A stretch of 64,000 nt of DNA from CAMLIZ01 sp966212505 (GCA_966212505.1 CBIHRS010000009.1:1-64000); one strand, 5' to 3'; shown: positions 7,694-17,254, counted from the stretch's first letter. Translations and numbers: made by a program. Notes: generated by a model from the sequence alone, not told the origin.

Positions 7694-8653
7694 GTGAATT
7701 CCCTGCTCCGATCGCTGGCGGCCCGGGCCCGCCGGCCGGCCACTGCCTTCGCCATCGGCTCCTTCCTGCTGCCGCTGCTGCTGTGGAGCGTGGTGAGCTA
7801 TGTGCCCTTCGTGTGGCACCCGATGGTGCGCGTGGACTCGGCCGGCGCGGTGGACTACTTCCAGCCCGGCATGCTGGTGGCACGCGCCGACTTCGACCGC
7901 GAGGCGGCCGAGGCGCGCATCGCCGGCAAGCCGCTGCCGGTGGGCGAACCGGCCAACCCGGTGTACCTGCCGGCGCCGCACGAGGTGCTGCGCGCGCTGC
8001 ACACTGCGTTCACCAGCGCACCCGAGCAGCGCGACGCGCCCTGGCTGCACGAGAGCCTCTGGCACAGCATCCGCATCATCTTCTGGGGCTTCGTGATCTC
8101 GTCGCTGATTGGCGTGCCGCTGGGCATCTGCGCGGGTGCGTACCCGGCGCTTGGCCGGCTGAGCGAGCCCTTCATCGAGTTCTTCCGCTACCTGCCAGCG
8201 CCGGCCTTCGGGGCACTGGCCGTGGCGGTGCTCGGCATCTACGACGCACCCAAGGTCGCGATCATCGTCATCGGCACCTTCTTCCAGCAGGTGCTGATCA
8301 TCGCCAACACCACGCGCAAGCTCGAGGCCACGCTGGTGGAGGCAGGCCGCACGCTGGGCGCGCGCGGCTGGAAGCTGATCCGCAGCGTAGTGCTGCCCGG
8401 CATCCTGCCCGACCTCTACCGCGACCAGCGCATCCTGCTCGGCTGGGCCTGGACCTACCTCATCGTCGCCGAACTCATCGGCACCAGCTCCGGCATCACC
8501 TTCTTCATCACGCAGCAGGCGCGCTACCAGCACTTCGACAAGGTCTATGCCGCGATCGCGATCATCGGCGTGATCGGCTTCGGCAGCGACCTGCTGCTGG
8601 CGCGGCTGGGGCGTGCGCTGTTCCCCTGGGACCGCTCGGCGCGGAAGGATTGA
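7694..8653 (+). CDS. NitT/TauT-family ABC transporter permease
   Basis: A 319-residue inner-membrane permease (BPD_transp_1). The coupling helix motif EAGRTLGARGWKLIRSVVLPGILPDL (the EAA loop) is clear in the C-terminal half. After the first membrane segment there is a periplasmic insertion of about 65 residues before the permease core, seen in the transporters attached to urea carboxylase clusters. The start is a GTG at 7694, seven bases after the binding-protein stop, and the reading frame upstream overlaps that gene. The stop TGA is followed almost directly by the ATG of the ATPase. It works with the proteins at 6670-7686 and 8655-9569. Confidence 0.9.
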   Translation: MNSLLRSLAARARRPATAFAIGSFLLPLLLWSVVSYVPFVWHPMVRVDSAGAVDYFQPGMLVARADFDREAAEARIAGKPLPVGEPANPVYLPAPHEVLRALHTAFTSAPEQRDAPWLHESLWHSIRIIFWGFVISSLIGVPLGICAGAYPALGRLSEPFIEFFRYLPAPAFGALAVAVLGIYDAPKVAIIVIGTFFQQVLIIANTTRKLEATLVEAGRTLGARGWKLIRSVVLPGILPDLYRDQRILLGWAWTYLIVAELIGTSSGITFFITQQARYQHFDKVYAAIAIIGVIGFGSDLLLARLGRALFPWDRSARKD

Positions 8654-8654
8654 G

Positions 8655-9569
8655 ATGTCGCGCATGAATCCCACACCGCCGCCGCACCTGCAGCAGCGCC
8701 CCGAGGTCGCCGAGCGTTTCGAGCGCTTGTACCAGCGCGAGGTCGTGTTGCAGGCGCGCTGCCTGGGCAAGGTCTATCGCGGGCCGCAGGGCGAGACAGA
8801 AGCCTTGCGCGGCATCGACTTCAGCGTGCATCGTCGTGAGTTCGTCTGCGTGATCGGGCCTTCGGGCTGCGGCAAGTCGACGCTGATCCGCATCCTGGCC
8901 GGCCTGGAAAAGGCGAGCTCCGGCCAGGTGCTGCTCGACGGCGCGCCGGTCGCCGGGCCTGGCCGCGACCGCGGCATGGTGTTCCAGGGCTATTCGCTGT
9001 TTCCCTGGCTCAGCGTCAAGCGCAACGTGATGTTCGGGCCGCTGATGGCCGGCAGCTCGCGCACCATGGCCGAGAGCCGCGCGCGCGAATGGCTGGAGCT
9101 GGTGGGCCTCACCAAGTTCGCCGATGCGTATCCGCACCAGCTCTCGGGCGGCATGCGACAGCGTGTGGCGATCGCGCGGGCGCTCGCCAACGAGCCGCGC
9201 ATCCTGCTGATGGACGAGCCCTTCGGCGCGCTCGACGCGCAGACACGCTCGAAGATGCAGAGGCACCTGCTCGACATCTGGCGCAACGTCGACATCACGG
9301 TGCTCTTCATCACCCACGACCTCGACGAGGCGGTGTACCTGGCCGACCGCATCCTGGTGCTGAAGGCGCATCCCGGCGAGGTGCAGGAGGTGATCGAGGT
9401 GCCGGTGCCGCGGCCGCGTTCGCCGGCGCAGTTCTCGAGCGCCGAGTTCCTGGCCACCAGGGCGCGGCTGGAGCAGTTGATCCACCCGCCGCAGGCGCAG
9501 CCCGGCGACGAAGAAGACGAGGCCGCACCGATGCTGCGCCTGACCGACATCACCGACAACATCGAGTAG
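8655..9569 (+). CDS. NitT/TauT-family ABC transporter ATP-binding protein
   Basis: A 304-residue cytoplasmic ATPase with all motifs: Walker A GPSGCGKST, signature LSGGMRQRVAIARAL, Walker B ILLMDEPFGALD and the switch histidine in ITHDLDEA. About 35 N-terminal residues precede the ABC domain and about 40 acidic residues follow it, longer than simple SsuB/TauB proteins. The start chosen (ATG 8655) lies one base after the permease stop; an earlier in-frame ATG (8613) would overlap the permease. It energises guanidine or urea uptake, as inferred from the operon. Confidence 0.92.
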   Translation: MSRMNPTPPPHLQQRPEVAERFERLYQREVVLQARCLGKVYRGPQGETEALRGIDFSVHRREFVCVIGPSGCGKSTLIRILAGLEKASSGQVLLDGAPVAGPGRDRGMVFQGYSLFPWLSVKRNVMFGPLMAGSSRTMAESRAREWLELVGLTKFADAYPHQLSGGMRQRVAIARALANEPRILLMDEPFGALDAQTRSKMQRHLLDIWRNVDITVLFITHDLDEAVYLADRILVLKAHPGEVQEVIEVPVPRPRSPAQFSSAEFLATRARLEQLIHPPQAQPGDEEDEAAPMLRLTDITDNIE

Positions 9570-9572
9570 CCG

Positions 9573-10046
9573 ATGAAGCACGAAAAAAAGGAAGACAGGC
9601 CCGGCGTCGGCCGCATCAGCGTGTCGCTGCCCGCGGCGCTGCTGGAAGACCTGGACCGGCTGGTGGTGCAGCGCGGCTACCACAGCCGCTCGCAGGCCAT
9701 TGCCGAGGTGGTGCACGCGCAGGTGGTCGAGTCGCGCAACGCGCTCGGCGACGACGTGATGGTGGGCACCATCACCTTGCACTACGACCGCTCGGTGCGC
9801 GGGCTGCAGAGCAAGCTGGCCGACCTGCAGTACCAGCACATCGATGAAGTCGTCAGCTCGCTGCACGTGCAGCTGAGCCAGGCGCAGGTGCTGGAGGTGC
9901 TGCTGGTGCAGGGCCGCGGCCAGCGGCTGCAGCAGATCGCCCAGCGCCTGCTCACCTGCCGCGGCGTGCTCGGCGGCAGCCTGCAGGTGCATGCCGCGGC
10001 GATGCCGCCGGTGCAGGCGCCTTCGCAAACGAATACCAAGCGCTGA
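9573..10046 (+). CDS. NikR-like ribbon-helix-helix regulator, probably not nickel-responsive
   Basis: A 157-residue protein with an N-terminal ribbon-helix-helix DNA-binding part (RISVSLPAALLEDLDRLVVQRGYHSRSQAI, residues 14-43) and an ACT-like C-terminal domain as in NikR. Compared by eye with E. coli NikR, His87 is kept (His98), but His89 becomes Gln100, Cys95 becomes Val106 and His76 aligns with Tyr87, with a His two residues later. The high-affinity nickel site is therefore largely lost. The gene begins three bases after the ATPase stop. It probably regulates this operon in response to another ligand, perhaps its substrate. A 28-base dyad at 6626-6653 is a possible target. Confidence 0.82.
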   Translation: MKHEKKEDRPGVGRISVSLPAALLEDLDRLVVQRGYHSRSQAIAEVVHAQVVESRNALGDDVMVGTITLHYDRSVRGLQSKLADLQYQHIDEVVSSLHVQLSQAQVLEVLLVQGRGQRLQQIAQRLLTCRGVLGGSLQVHAAAMPPVQAPSQTNTKR

Positions 10047-10093
10047 GGACTCCGCAAGCGCCGTCCCCATCCACTCCACCCGACGAGGAAACC

Positions 10094-10867
10094 ATGCCGA
10101 CCCAAACGATCCTCCTGCCGCTGCTGTTGCTGGCCGCCACCGCAGCCATGGCCGAGAGCAACGGGCCCGAGCCCGAGTACACGCTGACGTTCAACGCCGG
10201 TGCGGTGTCCGACTACCGCGTGCGCGGCATCGCGCAGACCTCGTACAAGCCGGCGATCCAGGGCGGCGCCGACTTCGCGCACAAGGCCGGCTTCTACGCC
10301 GGCACCTTCGCGTCCAACGTGAAGTGGGTGAAGGAGTTCAACGGCGCCACCAAGGGCAGCTGGGAGCTCGACCTGTACGGCGGCTTCCGCGACGGCATCA
10401 CGTCCGATCTCTCATACGACGTCGGCGTCATCACCTACCGCTACCCCGGCAACAACTCCGGCGACGCCGGCACGCCGGGCGCGGGCCTGTTCGGCAAGGC
10501 CGACACCACCGAGGTGTACGGTTCGATCACCTACAAGATCGTCACGCTCAAATACAACCGCAGCGTCAGCAACTTCCTCGGCAACCTCGACAGCCACGGC
10601 AGCCAGTACCTCGACTTGAGCGCGGCATTCGACCTCGGCCACGGCTTCACGCTGACGCCGCACGTGGGCCACCAGTGGATCCCACACCAGGCGCTGCCGG
10701 CCAACTACACCGACGCTTCGCTGACGCTGGCCAAGGACTTCGGCAACGGCTTCTCGGCCACGGCCGCGGCGATGGACACCGACGCCAAGCGCAGCTTCTA
10801 CACCGACTCCAACGGCCGCTTCCTCGGCCGCGGCACGGTGGTGCTGGGCGTGAAGTACACCTTCTGA
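10094..10867 (+). CDS. TorF-family putative outer-membrane porin
   Basis: A 257-residue protein with a Sec signal peptide (LLLAATAAMAES) and a mature part rich in alternating aromatic and polar residues, ending in LGVKYTF with a C-terminal Phe, as in outer-membrane beta-barrels. The block SDYRVRGIAQT is typical of the TorF/Gcw_chp family. GAGGAAACC precedes the ATG. It lies in the carboxylase operon, so it probably provides a channel for the nitrogen substrate across the outer membrane. That role is inferred from context. Confidence 0.82.
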   Translation: MPTQTILLPLLLLAATAAMAESNGPEPEYTLTFNAGAVSDYRVRGIAQTSYKPAIQGGADFAHKAGFYAGTFASNVKWVKEFNGATKGSWELDLYGGFRDGITSDLSYDVGVITYRYPGNNSGDAGTPGAGLFGKADTTEVYGSITYKIVTLKYNRSVSNFLGNLDSHGSQYLDLSAAFDLGHGFTLTPHVGHQWIPHQALPANYTDASLTLAKDFGNGFSATAAAMDTDAKRSFYTDSNGRFLGRGTVVLGVKYTF

Positions 10868-10872
10868 TCATC

Positions 10873-11658
10873 ATGGCCTCACTGCTTGCCACCTTGCCGC
10901 CGCTGGCGCGCGCCGCGGTGCCCACAGAGGCCGCTCGCTTCGACGCCGCGCTGGTGCTCTGGGAAGAAGACCTGCCTGGCGGCTGCCACTGGTCGGGCGT
11001 GCTGCGGCGCGGCACCACGCTGCGCCTCGTCGACCTCGAAGGCCGCGCCAACGTCAGCGCCCTCTTCCACAACCACGAGCAGCCCAGCGAGCGCTACAAC
11101 ATGCCCGACACGCTGAAGGCGCAGCACACGGCGCACCTCACCGCGGGCTGCGTCTGCTACTCAGACATGGGCCGCATCCTCTGCTCGATCGCCGACGACA
11201 GCTGCGGGTGGCACGACCCGCTGTGCGGCGCGCTCGATGCGGCGACCATGCAGTCGAAGTACGGCAGCGCCGACTACCAGACGCACCGCAACGCGATGCA
11301 CCGCGCGGGCCATGAAGGCCTGCTGGTCGAGCTGGCGAAGTGGGGACTGGGCCGGCGCGACATGGCGGCCCCGCTGAACCTCTTCAGCAAGGCCGTGGCC
11401 GACGGCGAAGGCCGCCTGCGCTTCGACGCCGCGCACCGCCGCCCCGGCCAGCACGTGGACCTGCGCTTCGAGATGGACGTGCTGGTCGCGTTGTCGGCCG
11501 CACCGCATCCGCTCGACCCGTCGTCGGCCTATGCACCCGGGCCGGTGAAGCTGACGGCATGGTGCTCGGGGACTGCAAGTGCCGATGACCCGTGCCGCCT
11601 GCGCTGCCCCGAGAACGAGCGCGGCTTCGTCAACACCGAACGCTACTTCCTCCGATGA
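10873..11658 (+). CDS. DUF1989 protein, urea carboxylase-associated type (carboxyguanidine deiminase subunit)
   Basis: A 261-residue cytoplasmic protein of the DUF1989 family, formerly called urea carboxylase-associated protein. Family blocks are LRLVDLEGRANVSALFHN, DDSCGWHDPLCGA and DMAAPLNLFSKAV. DUF1989 pairs beside this type of carboxylase have been shown to form a two-subunit deiminase that turns carboxyguanidine into allophanate. That makes the pathway one for guanidine rather than urea. The ATG at 10873 follows the porin stop by five bases. It is paired with the related protein at 11667-12314. Which subunit is catalytic cannot be told here. Confidence 0.88.
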   Translation: MASLLATLPPLARAAVPTEAARFDAALVLWEEDLPGGCHWSGVLRRGTTLRLVDLEGRANVSALFHNHEQPSERYNMPDTLKAQHTAHLTAGCVCYSDMGRILCSIADDSCGWHDPLCGALDAATMQSKYGSADYQTHRNAMHRAGHEGLLVELAKWGLGRRDMAAPLNLFSKAVADGEGRLRFDAAHRRPGQHVDLRFEMDVLVALSAAPHPLDPSSAYAPGPVKLTAWCSGTASADDPCRLRCPENERGFVNTERYFLR

Positions 11659-11666
11659 GGCTCGAC

Positions 11667-12314
11667 ATGAATCTGCTGAAGACCAGCGAGCTCGACCCCG
11701 CGCGGGCCACGCTCGATGAGGTGGTACGCGCCGGCGAGCCATGGCTCAAGCGCGTGGCGCGCGGCCAGGTGCTGCGCATCGTCGACCTCGAAGGCAACCA
11801 GGCGGTCGACACGGTGTTCTTCAATGCCGACGATCCCGACGAGCACTACAGCCTCACCCACACCATCCAGGCGCAGGGCGCGCTGTACCTCGGCGTCGGC
11901 AGCCGGCTGGTGTCGAGCGAAGGCCGGGCGATGCTCACCATCGTGGCCGACACCTGCGGCCGGCACGACACCTTGGGCGGCGCCTGCAGCTGTGAGAGCA
12001 ACACCGTGCGCTATGGCCTCGAGAAGCGGCCGATGCACAGCTGCCGCGACAGCTTCATGGCGGCGATCACGGCCGAAGGCTCGCCGCTGCGCAAGCGCCA
12101 TGTGGCTTCGAACATCAACTTCTTCATGAACGTGCCGGTCACGCCCGAGGGCGGCCTCACCTTCGCCGACGGCATTTCGGCGCCCGGCAAGTACGTGGAG
12201 ATGCGCGCGGAGATGGACGTGCTGGTGCTGATCTCCAACTGCCCGCAGCTCAACAACCCCTGCAACGCCTACAACCCGACGCCGGTGCGCTGCCTGGTGT
12301 GGGACGCCCCATGA
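11667..12314 (+). CDS. DUF1989 protein, second subunit of predicted carboxyguanidine deiminase
   Basis: A 215-residue DUF1989 protein. It has the His/Cys-rich motif DTCGRHDTLGGACSCESN, a plausible metal site, and the blocks IVDLEGNQAVDTVFFNA and ASNINFFMNVPV. I prefer the ATG at 11667, which has GAGG six bases upstream, over the in-frame ATG at 11655 that overlaps the preceding stop but has no ribosome site. Its own stop overlaps the carboxylase ATG (ATGA). Together with 10873-11658 it should deiminate the carboxylated substrate to allophanate for AtzF. Confidence 0.88.
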   Translation: MNLLKTSELDPARATLDEVVRAGEPWLKRVARGQVLRIVDLEGNQAVDTVFFNADDPDEHYSLTHTIQAQGALYLGVGSRLVSSEGRAMLTIVADTCGRHDTLGGACSCESNTVRYGLEKRPMHSCRDSFMAAITAEGSPLRKRHVASNINFFMNVPVTPEGGLTFADGISAPGKYVEMRAEMDVLVLISNCPQLNNPCNAYNPTPVRCLVWDAP

Positions 12315-15300
12315 TGTTCCGCAAAGTCCTGGTCGCCAACCGCGGCGCGATCGCCTGCCGCATCTTCCGCACGCTGCGCCGCATGGGCGTGGGCTCGGTG
12401 GCGGTGTATTCCGAAGCCGATGCCGAGTCGGCCCATGTGCGCATGGCCGACGAGGCGGTGTGCATCGGGCCGCCGGAAGCCGCGGCCAGCTACCTCGACA
12501 TGCAGCGCATCCTCGAGGCAGCGAAGCAGACCGGCGCGCAGGCCATCCACCCGGGCTATGGATTCCTGTCGGAGAACCCGCGCTTCGTCGAGGCCTGCGA
12601 AGCGGCCGGCTTGGCTTTCATCGGCCCGACGCCCGAGCAGATGCGTGTGTTCGGGCTCAAGCACACCGCGCGGGCGCTAGCCATCGAGGCCGGCGTGCCG
12701 CTGCTGCCCGGCACCGGCCTGCTGCCCGACCTCGACACCGCGCTCGCGCAAGCCGAGCGCATCGGCTATCCCGTGATGCTCAAGAGCAGCGCGGGCGGCG
12801 GCGGCATCGGCATGCAGATGTGTCCCGACGCATCGGCGCTGCGGGCCGCATTCGACAGCGTGCGGCGCCTCGCGCAGAGCAATTTCTCCGACGCCGGCGT
12901 GTTCATCGAGCGCTACATCGCCGACGCGCGCCACATCGAGGTGCAGGTCTTCGGCGACGGCGCCGGCGGCGTGCTCGCGCTCGGCGAGCGCGATTGCTCT
13001 CTCCAGCGGCGCAACCAGAAGGTGGTGGAGGAAACGCCGGCCCCGCACCTGCGCGCCGAGGTGCGCGAGGCGCTGCTGGAAACCGCACGCCGCCTCGCAG
13101 GCACGGCGCGCTACCGCTCGGCCGGCACGGTCGAATACGTGGTCGACGCGCGCACGCAGGAGTTCTTCTTCCTCGAGGTGAACGCCCGGCTGCAGGTGGA
13201 GCATGGCGTCACCGAGCTGGTGACCGGCGTCGACCTGGTGGAGTGGATGGTGCGGCTGGCGGCCGGCGAAATGCTGCCGCTGGACAGCCTGCGCATCGAG
13301 CCGCGCGGCCATGCGGTGCAGGCGCGCCTGTATGCCGAGGATCCGTGGCGCAACTTCCAGCCGTCGACCGGTGTGCTGACGGCGGCGAGCTTCCCCGAGG
13401 GCCAGCGCGTGGACACCTGGGTCGAGCCCGGCACCGAGGTTGGCGCGTTCTACGACCCGATGCTCGCGAAGCTGATCGCGCATGCCGACACGCGCGAGCA
13501 GGCATTGCAGCAGCTGTCGCAAGGCCTGCAGGCCACGCGCATCGCCGGGCTCGAGAGCAACCTCGACTACCTGCGCCAGGTGATGCGCTTCGAGCCCTTC
13601 GCGCAGGGCCGTCACACCACGCGCAGCCTGGCCTCGTTCAGTCCGCCGAGTAGCGCGATCGAGGTGCTGGCGCCCGGCGTGCAGACCAGCGTGCAGGATT
13701 GGCCCGGCCGCCTCGGCTACTGGCAGGTGGGCGTGCCGCCTTCAGGGCCGATGGATGCGCTGTCGCTGCGCCTGGCAAACCGCCTGCTCGGCAACCCCGA
13801 CGGCGCCGCGGCGCTCGAGATCACGGCCGCGGGCCCGACGCTGCGCTTCCGCGGCACGGCCCGTGTCGCGCTGTGCGGCGCGACCATGGAGCTTTCGCTC
13901 GACGGCGAGCCGGTGCCGATGAACGCGGTGCTGCAGCTGTCGGCGGGACAGGTGCTGCGCATCGGCCGGCTGCAGGACGGCGGCTGCCGCGCCTACCTGG
14001 CAGTCGCAGGCGGCTTCGACGTGCCCGACTACCTCGGCAGCCGCTCGACCTTCACGCTGGGCCAGTTCGGCGGCCACGGCGGACGCGTGCTGCGTGCCGG
14101 CGACGTGCTTCACCCTGGGCCACAGGCGGCATGCAGCACGCTGTCGCCCTCGCAGGTGAAGGCCCTGGCGCCCCGCTGCGGCAAGCACTGGGAGATCGGC
14201 GTGCTGGTCGGCCCGCATGCCGCGCCCGACTTCTTCACCGAACAAGACATCGCCACCTTCTTCGCGACCGACTGGCAGGTGCACCACAACTCCAGCCGCA
14301 CGGGCGTGCGGCTGATCGGCCCGAAGCCGCAATGGGCGCGCAGCGACGGCGGCGAGGCGGGGCTGCATCCGTCGAACATCCACGACAACGCCTACGCCAT
14401 CGGCGCGATCGACTTCACCGGCGACATGCCGGTGATCCTCGGGCCCGATGGTCCGAGCCTCGGCGGCTTCGTGTGCCCGGCCACCGTGGTGCAGGCGGAG
14501 CTGTGGAAGCTCGGCCAGCTCGCACCGGGGCACATCGTGCGCTTCGTCGCGGTGACGCAGTCACATGCGCAGGCGATGGCGCGCGCGCAGCAGCTGGCGC
14601 TCGGTTGCGACGCGCTGCCGTCCGCACCGGCCGGCGCGCAACACGAAGTCCCGGAAGAAGGCGCAGTGCTGCACCGGGTGCCCCACGGGCCGCAGGGCGT
14701 GGAACTGGTGTTCCGCCGTGCGGGCGACGCCAACCTGCTGGTGGAGTTCGGAGAACTGAAGCTCGACCTCGAACTGCGCTTCCTCGTGCATGCGCTGATG
14801 GTGCGGCTGGAGGCCATGCGCAGCGAAGGACGGCTTGAGGGTGTCATCGACCTCACGCCCGGCATCCGCTCGCTGCAGGTGCACTACGACCCGCTGCGGC
14901 TGCCGCTGGGCCGGCTGATGCAGTTGCTGCTGCAGGCGCAGGCCAGCCTCGATGCGCACGACGACGAGGTGCCCAGCCGCACCGTGTGGCTGCCCTTGTC
15001 ATGGGACGACCCGGCCACTCGGCTGGCGATCGACAAGTACATGCAGTCGGTGCGCGCCGACGCGCCCTGGTGCCCGAGCAACATCGAGTTCATCCGGCGC
15101 ATCAACGGCCTGCCCGACGTGCAGGCGGTGCACGACCTCGTGTTCGAGGCCAGCTACCTGGTGCTCGGCCTCGGCGACGTGTACCTCGGCGCGCCGGTGG
15201 CCACACCGGTCGATCCTCGCCATCGACTGGTGACGACGAAGTACAACCCCGCGCGCACCTGGACCCCGGAGAACGCGGTGGGCATCGGCGGCGCCTATCT

Positions 15301-15925
15301 GTGCGTCTACGGCATGGAAGGCCCGGGCGGCTACCAGTTCGTCGGCCGCACGGTGCAGATGTGGAACCGCTGGCGGGTGACGCGCGAGTTTGAAGCCGGG
15401 CGGCCCTGGCTGTTGCGTTTCTTCGATCGCATTCGCTTCTATCCGGTATCGGCGCAGGAGCTGGCTGTGTTGCGGCGCGACTTCGTCGCCGGCAAGGCGT
15501 CACTGCGCATCGAGGACGGCAGCTTCCGCCTCTCGGACTACCGCCGCTTTCTCGACCAGAACGCCGAAGACATCGCCCGCTTCAAGCAGCGGCAGCAGGC
15601 GGCCTTCGAGGAAGAGCGGGAGCGCTGGCGCACGGCCGGCATCGCGGAGCTGGCCGAGGCGCAGGACTCCCCTGCGCCATCAGACGCGGATTCGCTCGAC
15701 GGCGAGCCGGTCGCCGCGCCGGTGGCCGGGGGTGTATGGTCGGTGCAGGTCTCAGCCGGCGATGAGGTGGAGGAAGGCCAGACGCTGATCGTGGTCGAGT
15801 CGATGAAGATGGAAGTCAGCGTGCAGGCGCCTTGCGCGGGCCGGGTCAGCCGGGTGCTGTGCCGGCAAGGGCAACTGGTGAACAGCGGGCAGGTGCTCGT
15901 GCTGCTGCAACAGGACCGACCCTGA
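12311..15925 (+). CDS. Biotin-dependent urea/guanidine carboxylase
   Basis: A 1204-residue multidomain enzyme. A biotin carboxylase domain fills about residues 1-445 (KVLVANRGAIACRIFRTLRR, glycine-rich KSSAGGGGIGMQ, EVNARLQVEHGVTE). A carboxyltransferase region made of KipA- and KipI-like halves fills about 450-1090 (VQDWPGRLGYWQVGVPPSGP, later FRRAGDANLLVEFGE). The C-terminal biotinyl domain has VVESMKMEVSV, with the biotinylated Lys near residue 1165. The lengths fit stand-alone urea carboxylase. Beside two DUF1989 genes the enzyme is more likely a guanidine carboxylase, giving carboxyguanidine; urea may be a side substrate. The ATG at 12311 overlaps the preceding stop. An upstream GTG (12299) is less likely. 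Confidence 0.93.
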   Translation: MMFRKVLVANRGAIACRIFRTLRRMGVGSVAVYSEADAESAHVRMADEAVCIGPPEAAASYLDMQRILEAAKQTGAQAIHPGYGFLSENPRFVEACEAAGLAFIGPTPEQMRVFGLKHTARALAIEAGVPLLPGTGLLPDLDTALAQAERIGYPVMLKSSAGGGGIGMQMCPDASALRAAFDSVRRLAQSNFSDAGVFIERYIADARHIEVQVFGDGAGGVLALGERDCSLQRRNQKVVEETPAPHLRAEVREALLETARRLAGTARYRSAGTVEYVVDARTQEFFFLEVNARLQVEHGVTELVTGVDLVEWMVRLAAGEMLPLDSLRIEPRGHAVQARLYAEDPWRNFQPSTGVLTAASFPEGQRVDTWVEPGTEVGAFYDPMLAKLIAHADTREQALQQLSQGLQATRIAGLESNLDYLRQVMRFEPFAQGRHTTRSLASFSPPSSAIEVLAPGVQTSVQDWPGRLGYWQVGVPPSGPMDALSLRLANRLLGNPDGAAALEITAAGPTLRFRGTARVALCGATMELSLDGEPVPMNAVLQLSAGQVLRIGRLQDGGCRAYLAVAGGFDVPDYLGSRSTFTLGQFGGHGGRVLRAGDVLHPGPQAACSTLSPSQVKALAPRCGKHWEIGVLVGPHAAPDFFTEQDIATFFATDWQVHHNSSRTGVRLIGPKPQWARSDGGEAGLHPSNIHDNAYAIGAIDFTGDMPVILGPDGPSLGGFVCPATVVQAELWKLGQLAPGHIVRFVAVTQSHAQAMARAQQLALGCDALPSAPAGAQHEVPEEGAVLHRVPHGPQGVELVFRRAGDANLLVEFGELKLDLELRFLVHALMVRLEAMRSEGRLEGVIDLTPGIRSLQVHYDPLRLPLGRLMQLLLQAQASLDAHDDEVPSRTVWLPLSWDDPATRLAIDKYMQSVRADAPWCPSNIEFIRRINGLPDVQAVHDLVFEASYLVLGLGDVYLGAPVATPVDPRHRLVTTKYNPARTWTPENAVGIGGAYLCVYGMEGPGGYQFVGRTVQMWNRWRVTREFEAGRPWLLRFFDRIRFYPVSAQELAVLRRDFVAGKASLRIEDGSFRLSDYRRFLDQNAEDIARFKQRQQAAFEEERERWRTAGIAELAEAQDSPAPSDADSLDGEPVAAPVAGGVWSVQVSAGDEVEEGQTLIVVESMKMEVSVQAPCAGRVSRVLCRQGQLVNSGQVLVLLQQDRP

Positions 15926-16060
15926 CGGGCTGTCGCAAAGGCTTTGTTCGTCACCGTCTTCATCGTCCACCGCCCTCGAGGGGTAAGACCTGCGGAGGTG
16001 CCGAAACCCTTCAGGCGGACAAGGAGCTCCTGCGATGGCTCGCGATAGTGCTCTCCAAGC

Positions 16061-17068
16061 CTAAGAGGAATGTGCTGACGCTCGCACCAGAATCTCCATC
16101 AACTCGGCCGCTCCCCTTGCTGCCTCCGCGATCGGTAGCCCAGCACCGGCGCGCAAAGCTTGGACGAGCTCCAGTCGAGATCCGGTCTTCGCCGCTTCGA
16201 GCATCTGCGGTGTGACGACAAGGCCTCCCAGAATCACCGGCAGCCCGCTTGCGGTGACCTCCAGACGGGAGGTGCTCTGGACATTTCGAGGATCTACCCC
16301 CAGTTTGATGATCGCGTCCCGAAGTCGCTCCGAAACCAGCCACTGCGTCGGCGGATCTCGATTCAGGAGCGGCTTGAGTGCATCGAGGCGCGATGGCCGG
16401 CCGAAAGGCGGCTGCAGAGCCGATATGTCCACGATCATCGGCACGCCCTCCGGCACACTGGCAATGGACGCCTCGATGGTGGGTACCGGCTGGTCGGCCA
16501 GGCTGGGAGCAACCCGCAGCCGAAGCGGCTGCTCATCCATGAGGGTGAGGGCCGGTTGCAGTCTCAGATAGCCTCGGACGTCCTCGAGGATCTCGCTGAC
16601 GACACCGCGGCACTTCTCTGGCGGCAGGCACCGGAATGCAGCGGCGAGCATCACATGGGGCACGCTGCCCGGCCGAGGGCTCCACAGTTCAAACGAGGTC
16701 TGGCCCTGCTCGCTCGAGTCGAATGAGCCCAGCACGGAGATGCCATCGAGCCCCCATTGGCTCCACGCCGGATCCCACTGCTGAAGCATGCTCAGGCATG
16801 CAGCACGAAGCTCGGTCAAGCGGTTGGAATCGACGGACAGCGAATACTCAACGGCCGGCAAGACCCCGACCGCGCTCGCCTTGACAAGGACATCCCCCTC
16901 CACCTCACCGGCGATGCGCACTGAGCAGGATCGATGAAACGCCGGATGGAAGTTCAGTTGGAGTTCGAAGAGCGACATCGTTGCGATGGCTGGTTGATCT
17001 GCCGATTGTGACGGTGTGATGGCCCCAGCCTCTATGCCTATCGCCGTGATCAGGAGAAAACTGGCCAT
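16061..17068 (-). CDS. Exported protein of unknown function
   Basis: I do not recognise this 335-residue protein. It starts with a short hydrophobic, signal-like stretch (MASFLLITAIGIEAGA) and is otherwise soluble, with mixed alpha/beta character and several Pro-rich turns; four Cys are scattered. The frame is open further upstream (to 17194) but without a better start, and none of the candidate starts has a clear Shine-Dalgarno site. It faces the carboxylase gene tail to tail. It is separated from the other minus-strand genes of the block by a terminator and 700 bases, so it is probably expressed on its own. Base composition is lower in GC than the flanks, like the rest of 16-22 kb. Confidence 0.6.
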   Translation of the reverse strand: MASFLLITAIGIEAGAITPSQSADQPAIATMSLFELQLNFHPAFHRSCSVRIAGEVEGDVLVKASAVGVLPAVEYSLSVDSNRLTELRAACLSMLQQWDPAWSQWGLDGISVLGSFDSSEQGQTSFELWSPRPGSVPHVMLAAAFRCLPPEKCRGVVSEILEDVRGYLRLQPALTLMDEQPLRLRVAPSLADQPVPTIEASIASVPEGVPMIVDISALQPPFGRPSRLDALKPLLNRDPPTQWLVSERLRDAIIKLGVDPRNVQSTSRLEVTASGLPVILGGLVVTPQMLEAAKTGSRLELVQALRAGAGLPIAEAARGAAELMEILVRASAHSS

Positions 17069-17254
17069 GCCGGAAGGCTGGCGCACTACTACCACGAGGA
17101 GTGACAGCACTCGCTTGCATCGCCAAGCAGCAGCGGGTGCGTCGAGGGATGGCAACGGGTCGATCGAGGCGGCTCTAGCAGGCCGGAAGACCAAACTTGA
17201 CCGAGGCTGACCTCAGGGAGGTACCGAGCGCCAACCGCTTCTCCTACCGGGCAC

